Part shown: piece after piece, positions 24,695-32,978 of the stretch | Numbering within the stretch: the first letter of the stretch is position 1 | How the letters are laid out: every line of letters begins with the position of its first letter | Source of the DNA: an uncultured Prevotella sp. | GTDB lineage: Bacteria > Bacteroidota > Bacteroidia > Bacteroidales > Bacteroidaceae | NCBI GenBank assembly: GCA_902477645.1 | Contig: CABSIA010000012.1 | Coordinates: 1-38,268, forward strand | Direction: 5' to 3' | Length of the DNA: 38,268 bases | Made by a program: the position numbers and the translations under genes | The notes under the pieces: generated by a model | Seen by the model: only the letters and a program-made list of their open reading frames with translations | Told to the model about the DNA's origin: nothing | Databases searched by the model: none

Positions 24695-26068
24695 ATGAAA
24701 AAGAACTTATATAACATCTTCACACTGCTCATCGGTGTTTTTGCCTTTGTAGCATGTACACCAGAAGTCGATGACAAGTTCGACAGCAGTGCAGCTGACC
24801 GTATCAAAGCTGAGATTGCTAAGACAAAGCAGGTTCTTGAGTCGGCTCCTAACGGATGGCGTATGGAGTATTATGCTTCTACTACTTATGGTGGATACAA
24901 CATTTTCCTTACATTCAAGGATGATAAGGTAACTGTTGCTGGTGAGAAAGTTGGCTCATCACATAATGCCGGTATCGGTACTGATGGTAAGGTTGTAACA
25001 GCAACTTCGCACTTCTCTCTAAGCCAAAGCCAGGGTGTTATACTCTCTTTCGACGAGTATAACGATGTAATGCACTATTTCTCTGAGCCTAACAATGCAG
25101 ACGGTTATGGTGATCCTGCAACCGGTATGGGTGGTGACTTGGAATTCCGTGTAATCTCTGCTACACCTGAAAAGGTTGAGATGACTGGTAAGAAACATGG
25201 CAATCGCATCGTTATGTATCCTATGGCTGAAGGTATGACTCCTGAGGAATATATTACTGAGGTGAACAAAGTGAAGAACCACATGGATTCCCGCTCTTAC
25301 AAACTTGAGACTGAAGGCTCGGAGAGAGATATCACCGCTATATTGTCATACCGCCGTATGCGCTTCGGATACTACAACGATAATAAAGAGTACACAGAGG
25401 TCTCAGCTCCGTTCATAATAACTACCGAGGGCTACAAGTTCTATGAGACTGTAAATGTTGATGGTAATGAGATAAGCGGTATCAAGTATGGACCGAGCGA
25501 GGAGTTTTTCGATGTAGATGGCTCTATCGCAGCCAAGCTTTGGACTTATACTCCGACAAAGTATGAGTTGCTTCAGTCTGACATGTGGTTTATTACCTAC
25601 GAGGACCTTGGAGATTTTGCAAGACCATATTGGAATACAATGCTTGATAAACTTGCCACTACAGGACCTAACCATTCCCGTGAGCGCGTGTATTGGGCTG
25701 CTATAGGTAACTTCAGCAGTAAGTGGGGCATTCATATTCAGACTCTTGCTGACTATGCTTTCTTTGGTATGACACCTACTGAGGTTGCTGGCTCAAACGG
25801 AAATGAGATTACCTTGAGATGTAATGACAAAGTAAGTAACAGCTCTGGTAAGAAGTTCTACAAGAAGTTGGGTCTTAAAGATGCTCTGTTCCCATTTGTT
25901 GGTAATACAACATCTTCTACACGCACATTCACCATCTCATCTGATGATGAGCGTCATCCTACATACATCCTACTTACAGATAAGGAGGAGCCTGCCAATG
26001 TGATTAAGCTTTGGGCAGAACAGAAGCTCTATCCGTACGGTGACCTTGACGATCCGGATAAGGAATAA
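24695..26068 (+). CDS. DUF4302-like lipoprotein
   Basis: This 457-residue protein has a lipobox-like FVAC with Cys21 and then TPEVDDKFDSSAADRIKAEI. The arrangement, with a conserved SAPNGWRMEYY segment near residue 54 and beta-rich body, resembles the DUF4302 family, known as SusCD-linked lipoproteins without assigned activity. There is no protease or glycosidase motif. It is probably a surface-exposed binding accessory. It is 11 bases behind the metallopeptidase gene and is followed after 94 bases by the next gene, with a hairpin in the gap. Confidence 0.78.
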   Translation: MKKNLYNIFTLLIGVFAFVACTPEVDDKFDSSAADRIKAEIAKTKQVLESAPNGWRMEYYASTTYGGYNIFLTFKDDKVTVAGEKVGSSHNAGIGTDGKVVTATSHFSLSQSQGVILSFDEYNDVMHYFSEPNNADGYGDPATGMGGDLEFRVISATPEKVEMTGKKHGNRIVMYPMAEGMTPEEYITEVNKVKNHMDSRSYKLETEGSERDITAILSYRRMRFGYYNDNKEYTEVSAPFIITTEGYKFYETVNVDGNEISGIKYGPSEEFFDVDGSIAAKLWTYTPTKYELLQSDMWFITYEDLGDFARPYWNTMLDKLATTGPNHSRERVYWAAIGNFSSKWGIHIQTLADYAFFGMTPTEVAGSNGNEITLRCNDKVSNSSGKKFYKKLGLKDALFPFVGNTTSSTRTFTISSDDERHPTYILLTDKEEPANVIKLWAEQKLYPYGDLDDPDKE

Positions 26069-26077
26069 CAATATACG

Positions 26078-26113
26078 GCGGAAGCCTCATGCACATGAGG
26101 CTGAGGCTTCTGC
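26078..26113 (+). terminator. Hairpin within the operon, possible attenuator
   Basis: GCGGAAGCC (26078-26086) pairs with GGCTTCTGC (26105-26113), and TCATG/CATGA nests inside. No T tract follows, so a full terminator is unlikely; it may protect the 3' end of the upstream segment or partly attenuate. Confidence 0.45.
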
Positions 26114-26162
26114 TCTAAAACTGAAATAGAATATATTTTTAATTAATTAACAATTTATCATT

Positions 26163-27380
26163 ATGAAGAAAGTTTTACTTTTTGCATGTGTGGTTTTCGC
26201 AGCTATTTCTGCAAGCGCACAGAAGTTGATGCCGGCTGAGAAGAGTCTGGTTTTCATCAAGCAGCCAGTAAAGGTTACAAACATTCTGGCAAATCCTGAT
26301 ATTCAGGTTAAGAAAATGACTGCCATTACAGCTAATATGGACAAGGCACCTGCAAAGGCGGACATTTATGGAAGCTATATCGAGGATGCCTTGAGCACAG
26401 ATGGTGAGTTGCACACTTGTTCTGAGGCTACACTGTCAGCTGCAAATGTACAGGACGAAGATGGTAATGTCTATGATATACAGTTGGTTATAGACAACGG
26501 CGTTATAAGCATTTATGGTAAGTATGACCCTGCGACAGGTGTAGTAAATTGTGGAGCTCAGCTAAGTGATGGTGGAGGCGATGCTACAGGCTATCACTTT
26601 GAGGTTTATGGTATCGTAGATGGTAAACTTTCGGAGGAACTCTCTTTTACCATTGATGATGACAAGGCTATCTCTTGCGACCAGGATGGCTATATAATGT
26701 ATATCTCTGACGAGGGTGAATATAACGGCTATACATGGGATGGTCCTCACTTTGATCCTATGTTCTATCCTGTAAATGGCGTACAGGCTGGCTTTACTAA
26801 TGGAAGCTCAACAGGCAACCAGTGGGTTGAGTACGAGAATTCAATCTCTGTAGAAGACTGGGGCGCAAGTGTTACAATTTATAATTTCTGTGGCATGGGT
26901 GCATTGAGCATTGATATTAATGATGACGGGACTGTATCTGTACCATGTGGTCAGGCAGTTTATGACCTTGGTTTTAATGAGGAAACCCAAGCTGAGGAAA
27001 TCGCAACATACGGTAAATATTTGTGTTTCCATGGTGTTGACGTAGACGAGTCTACAGGAAATATTTCTACAAATACAAATAAGGAGAATGTTGTCGGTAT
27101 TATTAGTGGCAACACTATAACACTTACAGAGTACTTCCGTATCTGCAGTCTCTTTGATTCTGAAGGCTCAGGTTATGCTCATAACTGGTATGCTGACGGA
27201 ACAACATTTACTTTGAATGATGGCAACTATAGTAACGCAGCTGGTGTCGAAGAGATTACCGAGACCCGTGAGGACAAGATTAAGAACACTAAGACCTACA
27301 ACGTAATGGGTCAGCAGGTGAACCGTGCAACTGCTAAGGGTCTCCTTATCCGTGATGGTAAGAAGTTCTTCAAGAAATAA
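26163..27380 (+). CDS. Secreted acidic protein with sorting-tail-like C-terminus
   Basis: A 405-residue protein with a signal peptide ending SASAQ (about residue 20). The middle is rich in Asp, Gly, Tyr and Thr and likely beta-structured; I recognise no enzymatic motif. The end (NVMGQQVNRATAKGLLIRDG then KKFFKK) resembles the type IX secretion tail pattern, with a basic final stretch. It lies between the DUF4302 lipoprotein and the M6 protease on the same strand. It might bind substrate or be a scaffold; this is inference. Function unknown. Confidence 0.75.
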   Translation: MKKVLLFACVVFAAISASAQKLMPAEKSLVFIKQPVKVTNILANPDIQVKKMTAITANMDKAPAKADIYGSYIEDALSTDGELHTCSEATLSAANVQDEDGNVYDIQLVIDNGVISIYGKYDPATGVVNCGAQLSDGGGDATGYHFEVYGIVDGKLSEELSFTIDDDKAISCDQDGYIMYISDEGEYNGYTWDGPHFDPMFYPVNGVQAGFTNGSSTGNQWVEYENSISVEDWGASVTIYNFCGMGALSIDINDDGTVSVPCGQAVYDLGFNEETQAEEIATYGKYLCFHGVDVDESTGNISTNTNKENVVGIISGNTITLTEYFRICSLFDSEGSGYAHNWYADGTTFTLNDGNYSNAAGVEEITETREDKIKNTKTYNVMGQQVNRATAKGLLIRDGKKFFKK

Positions 27381-27412
27381 TTTGTGATATACTATTTTAT
27401 CAAATAAAACTG

Positions 27413-27441
27413 TGCCGGAGCCATAAAAGGTGGTTCCGGCA
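27413..27441 (+). terminator. Hairpin before the M6 protease gene
   Basis: TGCCGGAGCCA (27413-27423) pairs with TGGTTCCGGCA (27431-27441), one G-T pair, 7-base loop. No T tract follows, so this is more a stability or attenuation element than a complete terminator. Confidence 0.5.
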
Positions 27442-27463
27442 TGGTTCGTCTAAAAAAACAGCT

Positions 27464-29671
27464 ATGAAAAGACAACTTTTTTCATTATTTTTTGCCATTG
27501 GCATTAGCATTCCAATGCTTGCCATTCCTGCAAAGCCGGGTAAGGCAAAGGTGACGCAACCCGACGGCAGTACGCTGACTATCGTATTGCATGGCGATGA
27601 GTTCCGTCATGTCACAACCACTTCCGACAACTATACCGTGCTGCAAACACATACAGGCTACCAGTATGCAGTTAAGAAAGACGGCGTCCTCGTGGCTTCG
27701 GGTATTACTGCGCACGATACCACGGAACGTTCGGCCGAGGAGATAGAATTTCTCTCGGCAAAACAGAAAATGTTGCAGGCTGATATGACCGAAGAGCAGA
27801 AACAACAATCGGCACGTGCAAGGAGTTTGTGGAAAACACAGGCGACAAATTTGGGACAGCAGAAAGTTCGTTACGATTATAATAATTTCCGTGGTCTGGT
27901 AATTCTTGTTGAATGGAACGACTGTAGCTTTACCCGCTCTGATGCAAAAGAGGTTTTCTCTTCTATGATAAACGATGAGGGATATTCGGGCTATTATACA
28001 CAAGGGGCAAATCCGCAGTGGGAGGCTTGTACGGGTAGCGTATACGACTATTTTTCTGACAACTCTATGGGGCTCTTTAAACCAAAGTTCGATGTCGTGG
28101 GCCCTATAAAGATTAACCGCAGCAAGACCTATCCTCAAGGTGCTAACAGAGCATGGCAATGTGCTGTGGATGTTATCACTGCTGTAGACAATATTGTCGA
28201 TTTCTCTCAATATGATGCAGACAAGGACGGCGTTGTGGATATGTTCTATATCATATTTGCAGGATATGGTAGTAATGTATCTGGCAACGACAGCAGATAT
28301 TTGTGGCCGCATGCCAGCCAATTTGCTTATCCTTACCGCAAGTATGATGGTGTTACAATGGGGCGTTTTGCCTGCAGCACCGAGCTGTGTGGAAACGAGA
28401 GCACAGGAGATAATATGCTTGACGGTATAGGTACAATGTGCCATGAGTTCAGCCACGTTTTAGGTTTGCCGGACCTTTATGATACCGACTATGAAGAGAA
28501 CGGACAGAGTGTAGACCCTGGTGTTTGGACTATCATGGCTGGTGGAGGTTACAACAACAACAGTCGTACACCTACCGGCTATTGCTCATACGAGCGTTAT
28601 GCCTCTGGATTTATGGTGCCAGAACTGATTACTGGAAATAATACTTATTCACTTGGCGCATTGGGTGAGACTAATCGTGTGCTGCGTATAAACTCGGCTG
28701 TAGAAAAAGAATTCTTCCTCTTGGAGAACCGTCAGAAAACAAAATGGGATGAGTATTTGCCAGGCGAAGGCTTGTTGGTATTCCGTGTAGACTCTACTAA
28801 TGTCTCTGTTTGGCAAAACAATACTCTGAACGCAAACCCTGAGCACAACTACTTCGAGTTGCTTCGTGGTTTGTCGCAGACGTATGGAGATTATGTAATG
28901 GATTCTGAGTACGATCCTTTGCCAGGTAAAGGTAACGTGACAATGCTGAATAACAATACCACTCCAAATCTCCGTTCATGGACAGGTGCTGAGACTCCGT
29001 TGACACTCTATAACATATCAGAGGCTGATGGTGTTATCAGTTTCAACATCGGAAGTGATGAGGGGCTTCATTTTGTTGAGGACTTTGAGACTATGGCTCT
29101 GACATCAGAAGATGCCACTGATGTGAAAGGCGTATTCTGCAACTGGAATATGGAAGGTGCCCGTATTATAGTTTCTACAGAGGCGCAGGGTAACGGCAAG
29201 CAGTCTGCAGGTCTTGTCAGAAATGCAAAGCTTACGTCTTCTGTATTTAGCAAGGCTACCTATACACTGGAATATGACGTATGGAATACTTCACGTACTC
29301 GAGCTGTTTTCGTAACATCTTATTCTACAGACAATGGAGTCACATGGACTCGTCTGTCAAATGCTAATGGTCAGAGTCAGACAACGGTGTCGGCAAATAA
29401 GGATACGCATGTAAAGTTCATGGCGAATATTCCTGCAGGTGCCATGCTGAAAATAGAGCAGACTTCAGGCTCGCCAGTAGACTATTGCTATATTGACGAT
29501 TTGACAGTGATGTTTGTTCCCGGTTCAACCTCTGACATTGCAGGTGTAACAACACAAACACCCCGTCATAATGGCAACATCTACAGCATAGACGGAAGAT
29601 ACATGGGACGTGACTTTAATGCTCTCGGTAAAGGAATATATATCGTTAATGGCAAGAAGGTTGTGAAATAA
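27464..29671 (+). CDS. Secreted M6-type metalloprotease with sorting tail
   Basis: This 735-residue protein has a signal peptide (about 1-20), a propeptide-like segment (about 25-125), and a catalytic domain with HEFSHVLGLPDLYD: His327, Glu328 and His331, followed by the G-x-x-D of M6 (immune inhibitor A-like) proteases. ENGQSVDPGVWTIMAGG just after the motif also fits the family's Met-turn region. Residues about 540-690 look like a beta-sandwich module (FVEDFETMALTSEDATDVKG and onwards). The end IYSIDGRYMGRDFNALGKGI, then YIVNGKKVVK, matches the type IX secretion tail. It is therefore probably an exported protease that degrades proteins outside the cell. Last gene of the SusCD operon, closed by a strong terminator. 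Confidence 0.9.
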   Translation: MKRQLFSLFFAIGISIPMLAIPAKPGKAKVTQPDGSTLTIVLHGDEFRHVTTTSDNYTVLQTHTGYQYAVKKDGVLVASGITAHDTTERSAEEIEFLSAKQKMLQADMTEEQKQQSARARSLWKTQATNLGQQKVRYDYNNFRGLVILVEWNDCSFTRSDAKEVFSSMINDEGYSGYYTQGANPQWEACTGSVYDYFSDNSMGLFKPKFDVVGPIKINRSKTYPQGANRAWQCAVDVITAVDNIVDFSQYDADKDGVVDMFYIIFAGYGSNVSGNDSRYLWPHASQFAYPYRKYDGVTMGRFACSTELCGNESTGDNMLDGIGTMCHEFSHVLGLPDLYDTDYEENGQSVDPGVWTIMAGGGYNNNSRTPTGYCSYERYASGFMVPELITGNNTYSLGALGETNRVLRINSAVEKEFFLLENRQKTKWDEYLPGEGLLVFRVDSTNVSVWQNNTLNANPEHNYFELLRGLSQTYGDYVMDSEYDPLPGKGNVTMLNNNTTPNLRSWTGAETPLTLYNISEADGVISFNIGSDEGLHFVEDFETMALTSEDATDVKGVFCNWNMEGARIIVSTEAQGNGKQSAGLVRNAKLTSSVFSKATYTLEYDVWNTSRTRAVFVTSYSTDNGVTWTRLSNANGQSQTTVSANKDTHVKFMANIPAGAMLKIEQTSGSPVDYCYIDDLTVMFVPGSTSDIAGVTTQTPRHNGNIYSIDGRYMGRDFNALGKGIYIVNGKKVVK

Positions 29672-29695
29672 TTTCTCAATCTATACAAACAATAA

Positions 29696-29726
29696 ATGGC
29701 GGAATGGTATCGTTCCGCCATTTTTG
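29696..29726 (+). terminator. Intrinsic terminator closing the SusC/D-protease operon
   Basis: ATGGCGGAATG (29696-29706) pairs with CGTTCCGCCAT (29711-29721), 4-base loop GTAT, then TTTTT. Confidence 0.9.
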
Positions 29727-29773
29727 TTGTTTTAATAGGAGCCTTCTAACTTGACAGAAGGTGCTTTATTATT

Positions 29774-29801
29774 TGCGGCCGCTACATGTAGCGGCCCTAC
29801 A
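29774..29801 (-). repeat. GTAGGGCCGC palindromic repeat, copy 4, supplying a stop codon
   Basis: On the minus strand this starts TGTAGGGCCGCTACATGTAG and ends CGGCCGCA. The TAG is the stop codon of the M20 gene (29797-29799). The centre TACATGTA differs from copies 1-3 but keeps pairing. Confidence 0.88.
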
Positions 29802-30846
29802 TTATAATTTTATCATAAATCTTGAGAGCTTGCCTCATCTCGCTTATGCGGATATACTCATCTGCCGAATGTGAGCGGCTGGAGTTTCCCGGGCCAAGTT
29901 TGAACGATGGGAACGGCATAAGTGCCTGGTCGCTTAGGGTTGGAGAGCCAAAGGGCTGCAGGCCGAGAGCCAGGCATTTCTTAATTAGCGGATGGTCTTT
30001 GGGAATATGTGACGAGTGCAGACGGAAAGAATGCGCTTTGACCTCTGATTTGACATGCCGGCAGATTATCTCGTACACCTCCTCGTTTGTATATAGCTCG
30101 TTTGTCCTTACGTCTACAAGCATTGTGCAGGTATCGGGAACCACATTGTGCTGGGTGCCTGCATTTATAACCGTCACCGTCATTTTTGTAGCTCCGAGCA
30201 GCTCGCTTACTTTCTCAAACTTGTAATCACGCAGCCAAATTATGTCGTCAAGTGCCTCGTATATGGCATTCACTCCCTCGTATCGTGCGGCATGTCCGCT
30301 TTTGCCGTGCGCAATCACGTCGAGCACCATCAGCCCACGCTCTGCTATGGCAGGCTGCATGGCTGTCGGCTCGCCAACTATGGCAACGTCTATATTCGGC
30401 AGCTCGGGCAGAACAAGGTTGATACCGTTCTTTCCGCTTACCTCCTCTTCTGCCGATGCTAAATATATGAGGTTGTATTCGCGTGTCTCATTTATTTTCT
30501 TTCGAAATATCTGTAAAAGTGTTACCAGTCCGCCTCCGCAGTCGTTGCTTCCCAGTCCGTAGAGTTTGTCATCTTCAATTTTCGGACTAAAAGGCTTGCG
30601 TGTCCATGTCGCCACAGGTTTTACGGTGTCAATATGTGCGTTGAGTAGCAGGGTAGGACGGTTCTCATTGTATTCCGGGTCAATAGTCCAGACGTTGTTC
30701 ATGAGCCGGTGGCATTTCAGCCCGTAGCCTTTTATTGTGGCCTCCATCATGTCGGCTGCGGCGTTTTCGTTTCGGCTTGTGGAGGGTGTTGCGATAAGCT
30801 TTTGCAACAATGCCACGGCCTCGTCAAGATATTCGTTGTGTGTCAT
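29797..30846 (-). CDS. argE: M20 family deacylase (acetylornithine deacetylase-like)
   Basis: This 349-residue protein is an M20 zinc hydrolase of the ArgE/DapE group, which removes N-acyl groups from amino-acid intermediates such as N-acetyl- or N-succinyl-ornithine in arginine synthesis. The metal-binding motifs are all present: NAHIDTVKP (His, Asp), GSNDCGGG (bridging Asp), ASAEEEVSGKNG (catalytic Glu pair), VGEPT and the C-terminal GPGNSSRSHSADEYI with its His. I chose ATG 30846 (MTHNEYLDEA) because the longer start contains the promoter region and a non-homologous leader. Arginine-pathway assignment is by family only; DapE-like function is possible. Its stop codon lies in a palindromic repeat. 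Confidence 0.85.
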   Translation of the reverse strand: MTHNEYLDEAVALLQKLIATPSTSRNENAAADMMEATIKGYGLKCHRLMNNVWTIDPEYNENRPTLLLNAHIDTVKPVATWTRKPFSPKIEDDKLYGLGSNDCGGGLVTLLQIFRKKINETREYNLIYLASAEEEVSGKNGINLVLPELPNIDVAIVGEPTAMQPAIAERGLMVLDVIAHGKSGHAARYEGVNAIYEALDDIIWLRDYKFEKVSELLGATKMTVTVINAGTQHNVVPDTCTMLVDVRTNELYTNEEVYEIICRHVKSEVKAHSFRLHSSHIPKDHPLIKKCLALGLQPFGSPTLSDQALMPFPSFKLGPGNSSRSHSADEYIRISEMRQALKIYDKIIM

Positions 30847-30867
30847 ATTTGTGATGTTTCTCGTTTG

Positions 30868-30875
30868 CAAAATTA
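30868..30875 (-). promoter_or_regulatory. Bacteroidetes -7 promoter element for the M20 gene
   Basis: Minus strand TAATTTTG matches TAnnTTTG, 21 bases upstream of the chosen ATG, giving a short leader. Confidence 0.65.
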
Positions 30876-30913
30876 AATAAAAAACAGCAGGCGTGCAAAT
30901 ATGTGGCAAATAT

Positions 30914-30941
30914 TGTAGGGCCGCTACATGTAGCGGCGGCA
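30914..30941 (+). repeat. GTAGGGCCGC palindromic repeat, copy 5
   Basis: Begins TGTAGGGCCGCTACATGTAG and ends CGGCGGCA. Centre TACATGTA as in copy 4. Confidence 0.87.
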
Positions 30942-30978
30942 AGCAATAATTGGCTTGTACACTATTACATTTTTCAAT

Positions 30979-31006
30979 TGCGCCCGCTATATATGGCGGC
31001 CCTACA
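30979..31006 (-). repeat. GTAGGGCCGC palindromic repeat, copy 6 (diverged)
   Basis: Minus strand begins TGTAGGGCCGCCATATATAG and ends CGGGCGCA. It lies 37 bases from copy 5 in the opposite orientation, forming an inverted pair. Confidence 0.8.
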
Positions 31007-31116
31007 GTAAAATAAAAATTGCATTTTTCTTTTATATTCCATTCGTTTAGATAAATTTCTCACGCTCAAGAATACAAATTCATTTGCATTCTCTTCGCTT
31101 AATCGAAATTTTGCAC

Positions 31117-31124
31117 TACCTTTG
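31117..31124 (+). promoter_or_regulatory. Bacteroidetes -7 promoter element for the acyl-CoA synthetase gene
   Basis: TACCTTTG matches TAnnTTTG, 24 bases upstream of the ATG. Confidence 0.65.
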
Positions 31125-31148
31125 CAATAGATATTAATATTTAGCATT

Positions 31149-32957
31149 ATGCAAACAAATACGCATCTCTCGGTACTCATACACGAACAGGCCAGGAAAT
31201 ATGGCAACCGTAGTGTATTAACATTCCGTTCGTTCGGCAGTCAGCAATGGAAGACGGTTTCGTGGAACCAGTTCTCGCTTAGAGTAAAGCAGGTGTCAAA
31301 CGCCTTGCTTAACCTGAACGTGAAGCCGCAGGAGAATATTGGGGTGTTTGCACAAAACTGCATTCATTATCTGTACACCGATTTTGGCGCATACGGAATA
31401 AGGGCAGTCTCCATACCATTCTACGCTACAAGCAGCGAGACGCAAATTCAGTTTATGATTAACGATGCCAATGTGCGTATCTTGTTTGTTGGCGAGCAGG
31501 AGCAATACGATAAGGCCTTACGGGTGTTCACCCTGTGCTCCTCGCTTGAGCGCATTGTGGTTTTTGATGACAGCGTAAGGCTCAGTCCAAACGATCCTAA
31601 CTCAATCTATTTCTCCGACTTCCTGAAACTCGGTGAGGATTTGCCACGTCAGACAGAGGTTGAGAAACTGTGGAAAGAGGCGTCGTTTGACGATATTTGT
31701 AATATCTTATATACAAGCGGTACAACAGGGGAATCGAAAGGCGTTATCCTGACTTATGGCCAATATCATGCTGCTCTCGAGGCCAACGGCAAATGTGTGC
31801 CCGTCTACGAGAGCGACAAGTCTATCAGCTTCCTGCCTCTAACCCATATCTTTGAGCGGGGATGGGCTTATCTCTGCCTGTCGGTAGGCGCACAGATTAT
31901 CCTGAACACCTATCCGAAAGAAATTCAGCAGTCTATGCGTGAGACGCACCCTACCTGCATGTCGTCCGTCCCGAGATTTTGGGAAAAAGTATATCAGGCG
32001 GTGAGGGACAAGGTAGACCGTTCGGGAGCGGTGCAACAGAAACTGTTTAAATATGCACTCTCTGTGGGCCATAAATATAATATCGAATATCTGAGCCATG
32101 CCAAGCGTCCGCCTTTGGCTCTTGCTCTTGAATACAAGATAGTAGACAAGTCTATATTGAGCCTTGTCCGTAAGACAATGGGACTTGAGAACCCGAATAT
32201 CTTCCCTACGGCGGGTGCATACGTCTCGCCCGAAGTTGAGGAATTTGTCCATTCCATCGGCTTAAAGATGGTAGTTGGCTATGGACTTACAGAAAGTCTC
32301 GCCACCGTATCGTGCGATCTTCTTGACAAAGGCTATACTATTGGCTCTGTAGGCCGGCCGATAGACGGCATAGAGGTTAAGATTGGTGAGAATGATGAGG
32401 TGTTGCTTAAGGGGCCTACCATTACACAGGGGTATTATAAGCGTGATTCCGTTAATGCGGCATCTTTCGATGAAGATGGATTTTTCAAGACCGGTGACTC
32501 TGGTTACATGAAAAATGGCGAGCTGTTCCTGAAAGAGCGCATAAAAGACCTTTTCAAGACAAGTAACGGAAAATATATCGCACCGCAGCAGATTGAGGCA
32601 TTGCTTCTTGTAGACAAGTTCGTCGACCAGGTGGCTGTGATTGCCGACCAGCGTAAGTTTGTGTCTGCGCTCATCGTTCCTGTATACTTGCAGCTTGAGG
32701 AGTGGGCACGCGAGAATGGCATAAAAAATTCTACAAAAGAGGAATTGTGTACCCATCCTAAGGTTGTTGCCATGATGAAAGAGCGCATCGACACATTGCA
32801 GCAGACATTGGCTTACTATGAGCAGATAAAGAGATTTGCGCTGTTGCCGGTACCTTTCTCCATGGAAAACGGCGAGCTTACAAACACCTTGAAGCTCAGA
32901 CGCCAGATGATTAGCAAGAATTATAAGGAACAGATAGATAAAATGTACGAGGAGTAA
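31149..32957 (+). CDS. Long-chain fatty acid-CoA ligase
   Basis: This 602-residue AMP-forming synthetase activates fatty acids to acyl-CoA through an acyl-adenylate. The AMP-binding P-loop YTSGTTGESKGVILT is at about 187-201, the A5-type motif GYGLTES at about 377-383, and a TGDSGYMKNGELFLKERIKD block follows with the hinge region and a C-terminal lid ending in LKLRRQMISKNY. Length and motif order fit the FACL subfamily seen across Bacteroidetes. It is probably membrane-associated in the cytoplasm and feeds lipid metabolism or recycling. The prfB gene starts 21 bases after the stop on the same strand, a common arrangement of unrelated housekeeping genes. Confidence 0.93.
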   Translation: MQTNTHLSVLIHEQARKYGNRSVLTFRSFGSQQWKTVSWNQFSLRVKQVSNALLNLNVKPQENIGVFAQNCIHYLYTDFGAYGIRAVSIPFYATSSETQIQFMINDANVRILFVGEQEQYDKALRVFTLCSSLERIVVFDDSVRLSPNDPNSIYFSDFLKLGEDLPRQTEVEKLWKEASFDDICNILYTSGTTGESKGVILTYGQYHAALEANGKCVPVYESDKSISFLPLTHIFERGWAYLCLSVGAQIILNTYPKEIQQSMRETHPTCMSSVPRFWEKVYQAVRDKVDRSGAVQQKLFKYALSVGHKYNIEYLSHAKRPPLALALEYKIVDKSILSLVRKTMGLENPNIFPTAGAYVSPEVEEFVHSIGLKMVVGYGLTESLATVSCDLLDKGYTIGSVGRPIDGIEVKIGENDEVLLKGPTITQGYYKRDSVNAASFDEDGFFKTGDSGYMKNGELFLKERIKDLFKTSNGKYIAPQQIEALLLVDKFVDQVAVIADQRKFVSALIVPVYLQLEEWARENGIKNSTKEELCTHPKVVAMMKERIDTLQQTLAYYEQIKRFALLPVPFSMENGELTNTLKLRRQMISKNYKEQIDKMYEE

Positions 32958-32978
32958 CATTTAAGATAATTAGAAAAA

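Larger units (their letters stand above)
30847..31148. other. Divergent intergenic region with two palindromes
   Basis: A 302-base gap between argE and the acyl-CoA synthetase gene. It holds the argE promoter (30868-30875), palindrome copies 5 and 6, and the acyl-CoA synthetase promoter (31117-31124). No ORF in it is convincing. Confidence 0.75.

Noticed and set aside
27485..28456. 323-codon minus-strand ORF opposite the M6 protease gene
   Set aside because: Antisense shadow; cysteine-rich composition and no motif.
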